Shown: positions 36,161 to 44,648 of the stretch, in pieces
Layout: every line of letters starts with the position of its first letter
How positions within the stretch are numbered: the stretch's first letter is position 1
Source of the DNA: JADKCL01 sp031415375
Lineage (GTDB): Bacteria > Bacteroidota > Bacteroidia > J057 > JADKCL01
Assembly (NCBI GenBank): GCA_031415375.1
Contig: JANORP010000005.1
Coordinates: 20,242 to 84,241 of the forward strand
Reading direction: 5' to 3'
DNA: 64,000 nt
Notes under the pieces: generated by a model
The model's database searches: none
Told to the model about the DNA's origin: nothing
The model's input: only the letters and a program-made list of their open reading frames with translations
Position numbers and translations under genes: made by a program

Positions 36161-36958
36161 TCATTCCATGCGCCCGGCGATCATCCACATCATCGGCACC
36201 ATGCCTTCTGCCAGTGTTTCATGCACCCATTGGCCGGGCCGCACCTCTTTCAGATTGGGAAAGGCGTTGTAGGCGCTATAGCTGTATTCCTTGAATTTCT
36301 CCAAGCGCAACCCACGGTCGAGCAGTGGTTGCAGGACTTCTGAAATGCCATGGCTCCAAAAATATTCCTTCAATTCGACCGCCTGGGCCGTGCCCGTATA
36401 GCTGCTCGCCGCATTCTCTTCAAATGCATGACCTGGATTGAAATAGGGATAGGTCATCGCCAGACTGTTCCAATCTAGGCCATGCCAATTGGGGTGAAAC
36501 TCAGCCAAGCAAAACCGACCGCCAGGCTTTAAATACCGCTTCACGATATCGGCCCACAGCTGCATGTCGGGCAGCCATAGCAATGCGCCATAGCTCGTAA
36601 AGACGATGTCGAATTGCCCATCGAGGTGGTCTGGCAGGTCATAGACCGCACATTCCACAAACGTGGCCTCGACCCCGATTTGGACTGCGAGTTCACGTGC
36701 CTTGGAGATCGCCGCCCCACTGATGTCCATGCCCGTGACCTGCGCCCCACGGCGCGCCCAGGAGAGGGTATCCATCCCAAAATGGCATTGCAGGTGCAGC
36801 ATGGTCTTGCCTGCCACATCTCCCAAGCCCTCCAACTCCGGTGCCATGAGCGTGCAATTGCCCGCGACGAAGCCTGGCACATCGTAAAAAGCACTGGCTA
36901 CATGGCCTTCCAGGCGACTGTCCCAGAGTTTTTTGTTTGCCTCGATTTGTGAATCCAT
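36161..36958 (-). CDS. SAM-dependent methyltransferase
   Basis: 265-residue class I methyltransferase. Motif I is MLHLQCHFGMDTLSWA, then VTGMDISGAAISKARELA and FDIVFTSYGALLWLPDMQLW (motifs II-III), and RYLKPGGRFCLAEFHPNW. The tail carries ALAEGMVPMMWMIAGR. It is of the UbiE/Methyltransf_25 type; substrate not readable. Its ATG overlaps the stop of the upstream YD-repeat gene by one base (TAATG, 36956-36960), so translation is coupled. Located in the cytoplasm. The upstream partner is exported, so no shared function can be claimed. Confidence 0.85.
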   Translation of the reverse strand: MDSQIEANKKLWDSRLEGHVASAFYDVPGFVAGNCTLMAPELEGLGDVAGKTMLHLQCHFGMDTLSWARRGAQVTGMDISGAAISKARELAVQIGVEATFVECAVYDLPDHLDGQFDIVFTSYGALLWLPDMQLWADIVKRYLKPGGRFCLAEFHPNWHGLDWNSLAMTYPYFNPGHAFEENAASSYTGTAQAVELKEYFWSHGISEVLQPLLDRGLRLEKFKEYSYSAYNAFPNLKEVRPGQWVHETLAEGMVPMMWMIAGRME

Positions 36959-37866
36959 TATTTGAAATACATTTCGTAACTGATGTTGAGCATTTCTTTT
37001 TGGTAACCCTGGGGATCAAAAAAGAGGATATCCGTCAATCTTCCCATGGCGTCATAACCACGCAACTCATTGGGTTGATTGGCGATGATCCCCTTTTCAA
37101 GCATGTGCCCTGCAGCGTCATACTTGAAATAGAAGGTTTTGGGATTGCCGCGACCAGACTCCGTCTGCGAGATGACATTGCCCTTGTCGTCGCGCTTGGT
37201 ATCATATTGGATCTTGGTCGTCGTGCCGTTGGTGTTTTTGATATTCACCGATGCCAATACCCCCTTGGCATCGTAGGCATACTCTTCGATGAGCCCAGAA
37301 GCTGTGTTTTCAGAAAGCAACAATTGCCGTTGCGCATTGTAGGTGCTGCGCAGCACTTTGCCATTGCCGAGGGTCAGCTCTGTCTGCACATAGCGGCCAT
37401 CGGGCAAAAGCTCGAGCGTAGCGATGGGTTTTTTGGCCTTGTCGGTGATCGTGGCCTTGGTCAATTTGCCATTGGCGTCCTTTTCCCAAGCATAGTTGCG
37501 CATGATCTCGCTATGGTCGCTCGCCAGCAAAATCGTCTCACTCAAGAGTTGGCCCTCGGGTGTCCAAGCATAGGACGTCTGGATATTGGCCTCGCCCGTG
37601 ATGTTTTGATAGCGATTCCACTTGGTGATATGTCCCTGTGGATCATAGGAATAACTCTCCACAATCACATCCCAACCCTGAGGGAAGCGCGATCCAGCGA
37701 TGTAGCGGCTAAACACCATGCGCTTCACGCCTGGCGCAGGGCTGAAGGCCTCGTAGCCACGCTCATACATATGAGGTTGCACCTGTGGAAACAACTGGGC
37801 GCAGACTTGCAAGCCCGACAAGAGGATCAATACGAGCAAGGACAATGGACGAAACTGCATCTTCAT
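36958..37866 (-). CDS. Secreted YD-repeat (RHS-like) protein
   Basis: 302 residues, signal peptide LVLILLSGLQVCAQ. The mature protein is built of short YD-type repeats, as in RHS proteins: SYSYDPQGHITKWNR, YAWEKDANGKLTKATI, EYAYDAKGVLASVNI, FKYDAAGHMLEKGI and GYDAMGRLTDILFFDP. It is too short to be a full RHS toxin cage and lacks a C-terminal toxin. Members of this kind in Bacteroidota are mostly of unknown role. First gene of an operon with the methyltransferase, overlapping by one base. Confidence 0.8.
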   Translation of the reverse strand: MKMQFRPLSLLVLILLSGLQVCAQLFPQVQPHMYERGYEAFSPAPGVKRMVFSRYIAGSRFPQGWDVIVESYSYDPQGHITKWNRYQNITGEANIQTSYAWTPEGQLLSETILLASDHSEIMRNYAWEKDANGKLTKATITDKAKKPIATLELLPDGRYVQTELTLGNGKVLRSTYNAQRQLLLSENTASGLIEEYAYDAKGVLASVNIKNTNGTTTKIQYDTKRDDKGNVISQTESGRGNPKTFYFKYDAAGHMLEKGIIANQPNELRGYDAMGRLTDILFFDPQGYQKEMLNISYEMYFK

Positions 37867-38134
37867 TTTCTCAAAAAAATCTACAGTGCAAATATGTGAT
37901 AATTTTAGATGTCGCAGCGCACATCAAATCGATTGGGGTGTGCGACAAATCGATTGTTGTCAGACACGGCCATGGAGACCATTGCGTCCTTGCCAAAGGG
38001 GAAATGCGCAGCCCATGCACGATCACCGTCCACTAAACCCTGCGTTTGGCAGACGATGGGGATTCTTCATAGGCTTAATCTCCACAACGATGCTGCTTTT
38101 TTCGTAATTTTAGACATTGAATGCGTAACCGTTA

Positions 38135-40939
38135 ATGAGAATGTACGCAATATCGTGGGCCAAAGTGGTAGGGGTATTCATTTGCCTCCTCTGCTGGGCT
38201 ATGCCTACATTTTCCAAGGAAGTACTGCTCGAGGAAGTGAGCATTTCACTCTTCAACAAGCCCGTCACAGGCTTCAAAATGGTGCTCGATCGCAGCGAGC
38301 GATTTGTCGCCAACCAAATCATCGAGCATGTCGCTGGCAGCGACAATACCAGCCCCTTCCAGTATGAGCGCAGCATTATCTATGAAAATATTCGCTATGA
38401 GCCCATCGTGGGCGATCGCGATATTTCGCTCTATTTTCTGCTCAAAAGCATCCAAGGCCAGTTTACCGAGCTCACCGTTGTGGTCATGTATGACTACCGT
38501 CGGTCCATCAGCAGCAGGGATTTCCCAGAGCTGACGCTCAAGCTCAAAATCGATCTCGCCAAGCTCGTGCGGCACGCAGCAGGCGATGTGATGCGCGCAG
38601 GCGATGTGCTCTACGATGACGCCACCTTGTCGCAGCTGCAAGCCGAGCCCAAGCCGATCAATACGCCCGATCCGCAGCCCATGGTCGAGCATTTCAAGCA
38701 AGAAGAAGTGGATAACAATGCCGTCTTGCTGCGCCGAGACCCTTTCCTCCAAGATCCAGCAATTGCAGTCGGTGGCACCAATGATACCAATCTACAGCGC
38801 CTCACCGCCCGCATCCAACAGCTAGAGCAGCGCGAGCAAACGCTGATGACGACCGAGCGTGAGCTGCGCAATGAGCAGGCGACCCTGCAACGCAAGCAAG
38901 AGGTGCTGCAACAAAAGGTCAAGGAAAATAAGACCCTCCACGACAGCGTCGTAGTGCTCAACCAACGCGTCGAAGCTCTACTCGGCCAAGCCTATGTCGC
39001 CGACGATGTGAGCGTGAGCAATGAGACCGCGAACGAAATGCAGGCCCTGGAAAAAGAAACCAATCGGCAAAAACGCCAGCTGAGTCTGTTGCGCACAGAA
39101 AATGACTCCCTCCAGAAGCTCGCAGACCTCTACGGTCAGCAACTCAATCGCCTATCGGCGGGTGGCAAGTCGGCCTCAAGCCTCATTGCAGACCTTGAGG
39201 ACCAAAACAAAGCCTTGAAAAAACAGGTCGAGGAATACCAGACCCGCGCCGCGCTCAGCGGCGACGACAGCCAGCGCACTGCGATCGCGGATAGTCTGCT
39301 GGGCCTACTCGCCACCGCACAATTGCAAAATGAGACCTTGCGCAGCGACATCGAAAGCCAAAACCGCAACCTCGGCCGCCTCAAGCAAGAAAATGACGAA
39401 CTCTCGGGCAAGCGTATGCAACTCGAGGAGCGCATGGCTTCCTTGGAATCTGAAAACCGTAGCTTACGTGCTGGCAACGCAGAAGTGCTCGCCACCATGC
39501 CCGATGAAAATCTTGTCGATAGCCTCAATGGCGAGATCAGGGCAGCCCGTCGCAGCGCAGGTATCTCCAAGGCCGAGCTCACCCAGGTGAGGACCGACAT
39601 GGAAACGATGCAGCAGCAAAAAGATGCCCAAGAGCGGCAATTGGTCGCTGCACAGACCGAGCAAAAAAATCTCCAAGGACGCATCGAGGCATTGCTTGCT
39701 GCCGGCAACCGCGAAGGCAACGCAGCAAAACAGCCAGTTTCACAGCAGCTCAGCGATAGCCTGCTCCTCCTGCGCCAGCAATTGAGCAACGCAGAGGCAC
39801 GCGCCGCTGAGGCCAGCGCCACGCAAGATGCCCTGAGCAGGGCCCAGGCCCAGCTCCAAACCAAGGAGCGCGAACTGCGCGCGGCGCAAACGAGCCTCCA
39901 AGACAAGGCCACTGAACTTGCCGCGGCCCAGCGGTCCAGAAGCACCCTCCAAAAATCATTGACCGACGCCAATGCCCGACTGACTGAGTACCAAAATTCC
40001 AAAGGTTCATCCCAGCAGGAATTCGACCGTCTCCAGCAAGAAAATCGCAGCCTCAGCAGCAATCTCAACAGCAAGGAACAGCAGTTGGGCAAAGCAACCG
40101 CCGAAAACAAGGCTGCTAGGGACAGCATCGCGATGCTGCGCCAGCAGCGCAGCGGCTTGCAGGCAGACATCGCCGCCCGCGATGGCAACCTGCGATTGCA
40201 GATACAGCAGCGCGACAGCCTTCAAAAACAGCTCCAATTGGCCTCCAAACGTGAGAAGGCATTGGGACTAGAGATCACAGCCTTGCAGACGCGCGTCGAT
40301 AGCCTCGCCCGCATGCGCGTGCCCGAGGGCGACCAGGCGCGCTACCTCAAAGAGCAACGCAGCAAGCTCGACCTGCTCCAAAAAGAGCTTGAGACCCGCG
40401 ATCTCACAGCCACAGACAAGGAAAAACTCCTCTCCCAGCGCGAATCGGTCTTGCAGGCCAAGGAAGCCGCATTTGCAGCTGAGGAAAATCGGTTCAAGAA
40501 CTTGGAGGAGCGTGAAAAGCGCCTCCAGCTCTTGGAACAGCAGCTCAATGCCCGTGAAGGCATCGGCTCCGTCGATGCCACGCCCATCCAAGTGCGCGAG
40601 GGCCGTGTCATGGAATTTGGCACACAAGTGCCCGTCTTCATCGTCGAGACGAGCCTCGGCGTGAAGGCCGTGCAGCGCCAAGTCGTGGGTTATATGCTGA
40701 GCCGCGAGGAGTTGCTCGACAGCCAATTCCCGGAAATTTTGTATCGCACTGCCCATTTGGGAGAGCTGGATTCCACTCCGCTTGAGCTCAAAGTAAGGAT
40801 CGATACCAAAGCCGGCGGGTCCATTTTGCAAATTTCTTTGCGCATGAGCAACGGTGAATATCTCGGCGGCGACAAGTACCGCGACCGAAATGATGCCGTC
40901 AAGCAACTCATTAGCAAGATACTACGTTATAAGATTTAA
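38135..40939 (+). CDS. Large exported coiled-coil protein, probably envelope scaffold
   Basis: 934 residues. Signal peptide VVGVFICLLCWAMPTFS, N-domain about 28-150 (LLEEVSISLFNKPVTGFKM, ISLYFLLKSIQGQFTEL, LKLKIDLAKLVRHAAGD), a Pro-rich hinge near 175, then an almost unbroken coiled coil about 215-815 rich in Gln, Glu and Leu. A C-domain follows (about 824-934), with GTQVPVFIVETSLGVKAVQR, ELKVRIDTKAGGSILQISLR and the basic end LISKILRYKI. The two end domains look weakly alike, each with a beta-beta unit and a terminal helix. It starts an operon with the PorE-like gene 9 bases downstream. A TAATTTTA -7-like element lies at 38105-38112. Confidence 0.7.
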   Translation: MRMYAISWAKVVGVFICLLCWAMPTFSKEVLLEEVSISLFNKPVTGFKMVLDRSERFVANQIIEHVAGSDNTSPFQYERSIIYENIRYEPIVGDRDISLYFLLKSIQGQFTELTVVVMYDYRRSISSRDFPELTLKLKIDLAKLVRHAAGDVMRAGDVLYDDATLSQLQAEPKPINTPDPQPMVEHFKQEEVDNNAVLLRRDPFLQDPAIAVGGTNDTNLQRLTARIQQLEQREQTLMTTERELRNEQATLQRKQEVLQQKVKENKTLHDSVVVLNQRVEALLGQAYVADDVSVSNETANEMQALEKETNRQKRQLSLLRTENDSLQKLADLYGQQLNRLSAGGKSASSLIADLEDQNKALKKQVEEYQTRAALSGDDSQRTAIADSLLGLLATAQLQNETLRSDIESQNRNLGRLKQENDELSGKRMQLEERMASLESENRSLRAGNAEVLATMPDENLVDSLNGEIRAARRSAGISKAELTQVRTDMETMQQQKDAQERQLVAAQTEQKNLQGRIEALLAAGNREGNAAKQPVSQQLSDSLLLLRQQLSNAEARAAEASATQDALSRAQAQLQTKERELRAAQTSLQDKATELAAAQRSRSTLQKSLTDANARLTEYQNSKGSSQQEFDRLQQENRSLSSNLNSKEQQLGKATAENKAARDSIAMLRQQRSGLQADIAARDGNLRLQIQQRDSLQKQLQLASKREKALGLEITALQTRVDSLARMRVPEGDQARYLKEQRSKLDLLQKELETRDLTATDKEKLLSQRESVLQAKEAAFAAEENRFKNLEEREKRLQLLEQQLNAREGIGSVDATPIQVREGRVMEFGTQVPVFIVETSLGVKAVQRQVVGYMLSREELLDSQFPEILYRTAHLGELDSTPLELKVRIDTKAGGSILQISLRMSNGEYLGGDKYRDRNDAVKQLISKILRYKI

Positions 40940-40947
40940 CGACCTCG

Positions 40948-43239
40948 ATGCGGTTCCTACCTACCATCTTGCGGCGTTTCCTTTGGATATTGCCGCTGCT
41001 ACTTGCCCAAGCCTTTGGGCAGGTGGGCAAGGAATTGCATCTAAAGTTGGAGCAATCGGTCTTTTTGCAAGAGAAAACCAGCGCGTTTGAAAGCAGCTCC
41101 CAGCCCTATCTCGTCTTTCCTTACCTCAATGACTACCCGCGCTACGATGGCAAAGACTATCTCAAGCGCATCGAGAAAGCCGAAATGGCCGAAGGTGGGC
41201 CCGATTTGTTGGCGCTCGATTCATTGCTCGGCAATTTCATCGGTCACTGGGGCATCGCCAATTTTTCAGAAAATGTAGATCTCCTCTGGAAAGCCGGGCA
41301 GGTCAAGGAAATGCTCGGCGACACCGTTGCCTCAGCGATGTATTACGAGATCGGCCTCAAAAATCAGCGCCCTTGGAAACCACAAGTGAAAATCCACTTT
41401 GACTCTCTCAAGGCCCAAAAGAATGTCGAGTGGGTTGATTTGCAGTTTTACTACAAGATTTTGGAGGCACGTCGCAAGATCGACCCCCTCATTCCGCCCA
41501 AAGGCGTGATGCTCAACATGGGTCCCAAGATCAACTCTGAGCGACCAGACTATGCCCCGTTTATGCACCCGAGCGACTCGGTGCTCATCTTTACGAGTCG
41601 CCGCGACGAGGAGATTGTGATCGACGACATCAACGAGCGCAAAAATGAAGACCTCTATTTTGTCGAGAAAGGCTTCATAGACGGCACTTGGTCTTATGCA
41701 CAGCGCTTCTCGGGCATCATCAATAGCAGCTACAACGAGGGTTCTGCCACCCTGAGCCCAGATGGACGCACACTCTATTTTACCCGCTGCGACGCACCCA
41801 ATGGCTACGGTTCTTGTGATATCTACATTGCAGATTTCATCGGGAGCGAGTGGACCAATATTCGCAACATCGGCCCCAACGTGAATTCGGCTGAATGGGA
41901 CAGCCACCCCAATGTAACGCCAGATGGAAAGTCACTTTACTATACCAGCAATCGCAAAGGCGGCTTCGGGAAAAGCGACCTTTACGTTACCCACCGCTTG
42001 GAAGACGGCACATGGACCAAGGCCGAAAACCTAGGCCCGACCATCAATACCATCGAGGACGAGGTCACGCCATTTTTCCATCAAGTCAATCAGACACTTT
42101 TCTTTAGCTCTACCGGCCACCTCAAAAACTTGGGTGGCTACGACATCTACAAATCACGCTGGCTCGACGACCACTACGAAAACCCAAAAAACGTGGGCCC
42201 ACTCGTCAATTCGCTCGCCAACGAATACTATTTCTCGATCGATGGCAAGGGCACGCGTCTCTTCTATGCAAGTGCCAAAAAGGATCAAAACAAAGCCGAA
42301 TACCAGCAAAACTTTGACCTCTACTCCTTCCCGATGCCGATGGAGGCCCGCCCCGATGCCATCGTGACCCTGCGTGGTTACCTCATCGACTCCGTCTCAG
42401 GCAATCCCATCACGGGGATCGTCCTGGTGATCGACCGCGACAATGGCATAGAGGTAGCGCCCAAGCACATCAATAAGTATGGCTACTTCGAATTTGACCT
42501 GATCAACAATCATAAGTACGACATCTATATACAAGGGGAAAATTTCCTCACGATCAAAGAGGATATTACCTTGAGTGGCGATACCACATTCACCGAGCTC
42601 ACCAAGAGCTTCGATGTCGGGAAACCGATGGTGTTTGAGAATCTGGAATTTGAGGACGACAGCTATGAACTCAATGGCAGCATCGAGCCCAAACTGAACT
42701 ATTTGGTGGCCTTTTTGAAGAAGTATCCCATGTTTCGCCTAGAGGTCAAGGGACATACCGATAGCGACGGCGAGGCCAAATACAACTTGGAGCTATCGCG
42801 CAAGCGTGCTGCGATCATCAGGCATTACATTATCAAAGCAGGCGGTTTCCCAGAGGATTTCATCACGGCCCAAGGTTTTGGAGAGACCCGACCGCTGGTC
42901 GCCAATGACAACGATGTCCACAAAAACATGAACCGCCGCGTGGAGTTTGAGTTGTGGATGGATCCCGCCTACCAAGGCCCGATGGTCTTACCGACCATCG
43001 ATGACTTTGACTTTGATGACATGGGCGATGAGGACTTTGACCCCGAGTTCATGAAGGAGACCGACTGGGAATGGAACAACGACGAGGAAATCGACTACTA
43101 CGAATGGGAGACAGACCTTGAGGAAGACGCGGAGCTTTTGAAAGAATTCGATGATTTTGGCAAAGACCCCTCCCCCAATCCCCCGATCGATGATACCGTG
43201 GATGACCTAGAGGAAGACGACCTCGACGGCGACCAATAA
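40948..43239 (+). CDS. PorE-like OmpA-family protein (TPR, propeller, CRD, OmpA)
   Basis: 763 residues, with signal peptide FLWILPLLLAQAFGQ. An N-terminal helical part (about 60-180, TPR-like) is followed by a beta-propeller (about 190-460) with GGFGKSDLYVTHRL and GGYDIYKSRWLDD. A carboxypeptidase-regulatory-like domain starts near 472 (VTLRGYLIDSVSGNPITG), and an OmpA peptidoglycan-binding domain follows with GHTDSDGEAKYNLELSRKRA near 602 and QGFGETRPLVANDN. This order is that of PorE, the T9SS component that links the outer membrane to peptidoglycan. A tail of about 90 residues after the OmpA domain is extremely acidic. Other PorE-like proteins without secretion roles exist, so the T9SS role is inferred. 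Confidence 0.85.
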   Translation: MRFLPTILRRFLWILPLLLAQAFGQVGKELHLKLEQSVFLQEKTSAFESSSQPYLVFPYLNDYPRYDGKDYLKRIEKAEMAEGGPDLLALDSLLGNFIGHWGIANFSENVDLLWKAGQVKEMLGDTVASAMYYEIGLKNQRPWKPQVKIHFDSLKAQKNVEWVDLQFYYKILEARRKIDPLIPPKGVMLNMGPKINSERPDYAPFMHPSDSVLIFTSRRDEEIVIDDINERKNEDLYFVEKGFIDGTWSYAQRFSGIINSSYNEGSATLSPDGRTLYFTRCDAPNGYGSCDIYIADFIGSEWTNIRNIGPNVNSAEWDSHPNVTPDGKSLYYTSNRKGGFGKSDLYVTHRLEDGTWTKAENLGPTINTIEDEVTPFFHQVNQTLFFSSTGHLKNLGGYDIYKSRWLDDHYENPKNVGPLVNSLANEYYFSIDGKGTRLFYASAKKDQNKAEYQQNFDLYSFPMPMEARPDAIVTLRGYLIDSVSGNPITGIVLVIDRDNGIEVAPKHINKYGYFEFDLINNHKYDIYIQGENFLTIKEDITLSGDTTFTELTKSFDVGKPMVFENLEFEDDSYELNGSIEPKLNYLVAFLKKYPMFRLEVKGHTDSDGEAKYNLELSRKRAAIIRHYIIKAGGFPEDFITAQGFGETRPLVANDNDVHKNMNRRVEFELWMDPAYQGPMVLPTIDDFDFDDMGDEDFDPEFMKETDWEWNNDEEIDYYEWETDLEEDAELLKEFDDFGKDPSPNPPIDDTVDDLEEDDLDGDQ

Positions 43240-43333
43240 GTCGGTCAGAACCATTCAAATCTCCTTCATGGCCAGTATTTTTAGGTTTTGTGTATTTTTT
43301 GGAGCAAAATGTCGGGAAAAATGGCTGGGGACT

Positions 43334-43363
43334 TTGTGGTCTGGAAAAAAAGCCATAACTTTG
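43334..43363 (+). promoter_or_regulatory. Consensus promoter of the Panacea gene
   Basis: TTG at 43334-43336, 19 bases, then TAACTTTG at 43356-43363: an exact match to the Bacteroidota -33/-7 pattern TTG-N19-TAnnTTTG. Transcription should begin about 15 bases before the ATG at 43384. Confidence 0.75.
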
Positions 43364-43372
43364 GGGAAATGT

Positions 43373-43379
43373 AAGGAGG
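43373..43379 (+). promoter_or_regulatory. Strong Shine-Dalgarno AAGGAGG of the Panacea gene
   Basis: AAGGAGG lies 4 bases before the ATG at 43384. Such strong Shine-Dalgarno sequences are rare in Bacteroidota, where translation usually does not depend on them. It fixes the start codon and so the 30-residue extension before the Panacea domain. It may hint at transfer from another phylum or at high expression. Confidence 0.65.
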
Positions 43380-43383
43380 CAGA

Positions 43384-44121
43384 ATGAATCGTGAAGAAAG
43401 CAAAGAGGGGTTAGGAGAATTCAAAATCACTCACGTCCCCATGCGAATTGGGATCACTCAACAGACGATGTATCGTGCGATCAACAACGAAAAAATAGGC
43501 AATGCGTTACGCTATTTTGCGCAACATATCCCCTACTTACCTTCGATGAAGGCCATTAAGTTGTTGTTTTTTCTAGACTTGTATGCCGTTTTGGAAAAAG
43601 GCGTGCCCATCACATGGCTAGAATACAAAGCTTGGAAATTTGGCCCAGTACCAAGCAGCATTTGGGCCGAGTTGCGCCATGGGGTCATCACCGTGGATCA
43701 AGCCATAGGCGATTGCTCACTCGACGACTACCTAGACATACAGAGGTTTGAAAATGAAGTCTCGGGCAATATCGAAATCAACCTCAAAGCCAAGGGCGAA
43801 TTCGACGATGGGGAATTTAGTGCCTTTGAAGTGAATTTACTCGCGCGTGTGGTTGAGCAATATGGGCACTTGACTGGCTACCAGCTCAGCCAATTGAGCC
43901 ACCAAAAAGATGGGCCTTGGGATAAAGCAGTGCACCTGCATCAATTGGAGCGCAGATTTACCTTAGGTGACCATACCCCAGACGTTTCAATCGACCTCGC
44001 AGCAGAGATTGCTGGCGACCACAAATTTGAAGCCTACCTTGCCGCCAAGGAAGCCATGGAAACAAAAATACATATCCGACAATTCGCTCAACAACATGGA
44101 AAAACAGACTCAGCCCTCTAA
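43384..44121 (+). CDS. Panacea-domain (DUF4065) protein, probable antitoxin
   Basis: 245 residues. Residues about 35-190 form the Panacea/DUF4065/SocA-like domain: NALRYFAQHIPYLPSMKAIK, LLFFLDLYAVLEKGVPITWL, YKAWKFGPVPSSIWAEL, and FSAFEVNLLARVVEQYGHLT with QLSQLSHQKDGPWDKAV. Panacea domains are known hyperpromiscuous antitoxins in PanAT toxin-antitoxin systems. The N-terminal 34 residues (FKITHVPMRIGITQQTMYRA) are an extra element, possibly a short DNA-binding helix pair. The protein is presumably cytoplasmic. A consensus promoter and AAGGAGG precede it, and the next gene overlaps its end by 26 bases. The assignment as antitoxin is inference from the domain and arrangement. Confidence 0.85.
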   Translation: MNREESKEGLGEFKITHVPMRIGITQQTMYRAINNEKIGNALRYFAQHIPYLPSMKAIKLLFFLDLYAVLEKGVPITWLEYKAWKFGPVPSSIWAELRHGVITVDQAIGDCSLDDYLDIQRFENEVSGNIEINLKAKGEFDDGEFSAFEVNLLARVVEQYGHLTGYQLSQLSHQKDGPWDKAVHLHQLERRFTLGDHTPDVSIDLAAEIAGDHKFEAYLAAKEAMETKIHIRQFAQQHGKTDSAL

Positions 44122-44569
44122 GTATCCCACGGGCGGTCTGTATTTGTTTGAGGAATGGGATTTTGCAAGTGGCCGTGGGCCTCAGCAAAAATTTTCCATT
44201 ATCCTGCAGCAAAATGCAGCCACCTCCCTTGTCCTACATTGCTGGCCCACCAAAGTGGATCGCAGCCATGCCCTTCTCAAGGCGAAGCCAGGCTGTGTCT
44301 CAGCATCCCCGTACTCTTGCTATAAGTTCAAGGCAGGGAAAAAAGTCACAACCAACGGTTGGAGCTTTAACCTTGACACGTATGTCTATGCGGGCAGTGG
44401 TCTCGATATGAACAGCTACGATGTGCTCGATGTACATGCTCGTCATGGCAAACTGAAATTTGTGGGGCTGTTGTTGGCACCTGAACTACATGCCCTGATC
44501 GACTGCATGCTGAGTTCAGAAGACATCAAGCTACGGTACAAACGGTTTTTGGCCGCCGACACGGCCTAG
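44096..44569 (+). CDS. Panacea-linked partner, candidate toxin
   Basis: 157 residues from the ATG at 44096 (MEKQTQPSKYPTGGLYLFEE), which overlaps the Panacea gene by 26 bases. The frame continues further upstream, but the overlap start has the expected domain beginning. The core is beta-rich: YLFEEWDFASGRGPQQKFSI, SLVLHCWPTKVDRSHA, then a cysteine stretch (KPGCVSASPYSCYKF), KAGKKVTTNGWSFNLDTYVY and SYDVLDVHARHGKLKFVG. This looks like a small barrel of the PemK/MazF-like kind; I could not name the family. In PanAT systems the gene next to a Panacea gene is usually the toxin. No direct evidence of toxicity exists in the sequence. Confidence 0.6.
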   Translation: MEKQTQPSKYPTGGLYLFEEWDFASGRGPQQKFSIILQQNAATSLVLHCWPTKVDRSHALLKAKPGCVSASPYSCYKFKAGKKVTTNGWSFNLDTYVYAGSGLDMNSYDVLDVHARHGKLKFVGLLLAPELHALIDCMLSSEDIKLRYKRFLAADTA

Positions 44570-44611
44570 CGCATGCATTGCCTGCCGCAAAAACTCGCGA
44601 ATGAAACAAGC

Positions 44612-44638
44612 TTGCGAGCTGGATTCTGTGTAATTTTA
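44612..44638 (+). promoter_or_regulatory. Candidate promoter of the HD-Pnk gene
   Basis: TTG at 44612-44614, 16 bases, then TAATTTTA at 44631-44638 (one mismatch to TAnnTTTG). A gap of 79 bases separates the toxin-like gene from HD-Pnk, so HD-Pnk may be expressed both alone and by read-through. Confidence 0.4.
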
Positions 44639-44648
44639 CAGCGGTATC

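Noticed and set aside
36099..36188. Upstream extension of the DUF6970-like lipoprotein
   Set aside because: It overlaps the methyltransferase 3' end and would bury the signal peptide; the ATG at 36098 is better.
39136..40188. 350-codon minus-strand frame opposite the coiled-coil gene
   Set aside because: Arg/Ser/Leu-rich shadow of a Gln/Glu-rich coiled coil; no motif or start signals.
43384..44569. Abortive-infection or restriction system
   Set aside because: No nuclease, methylase or AbiE-type motif; the Panacea/partner reading fits better.
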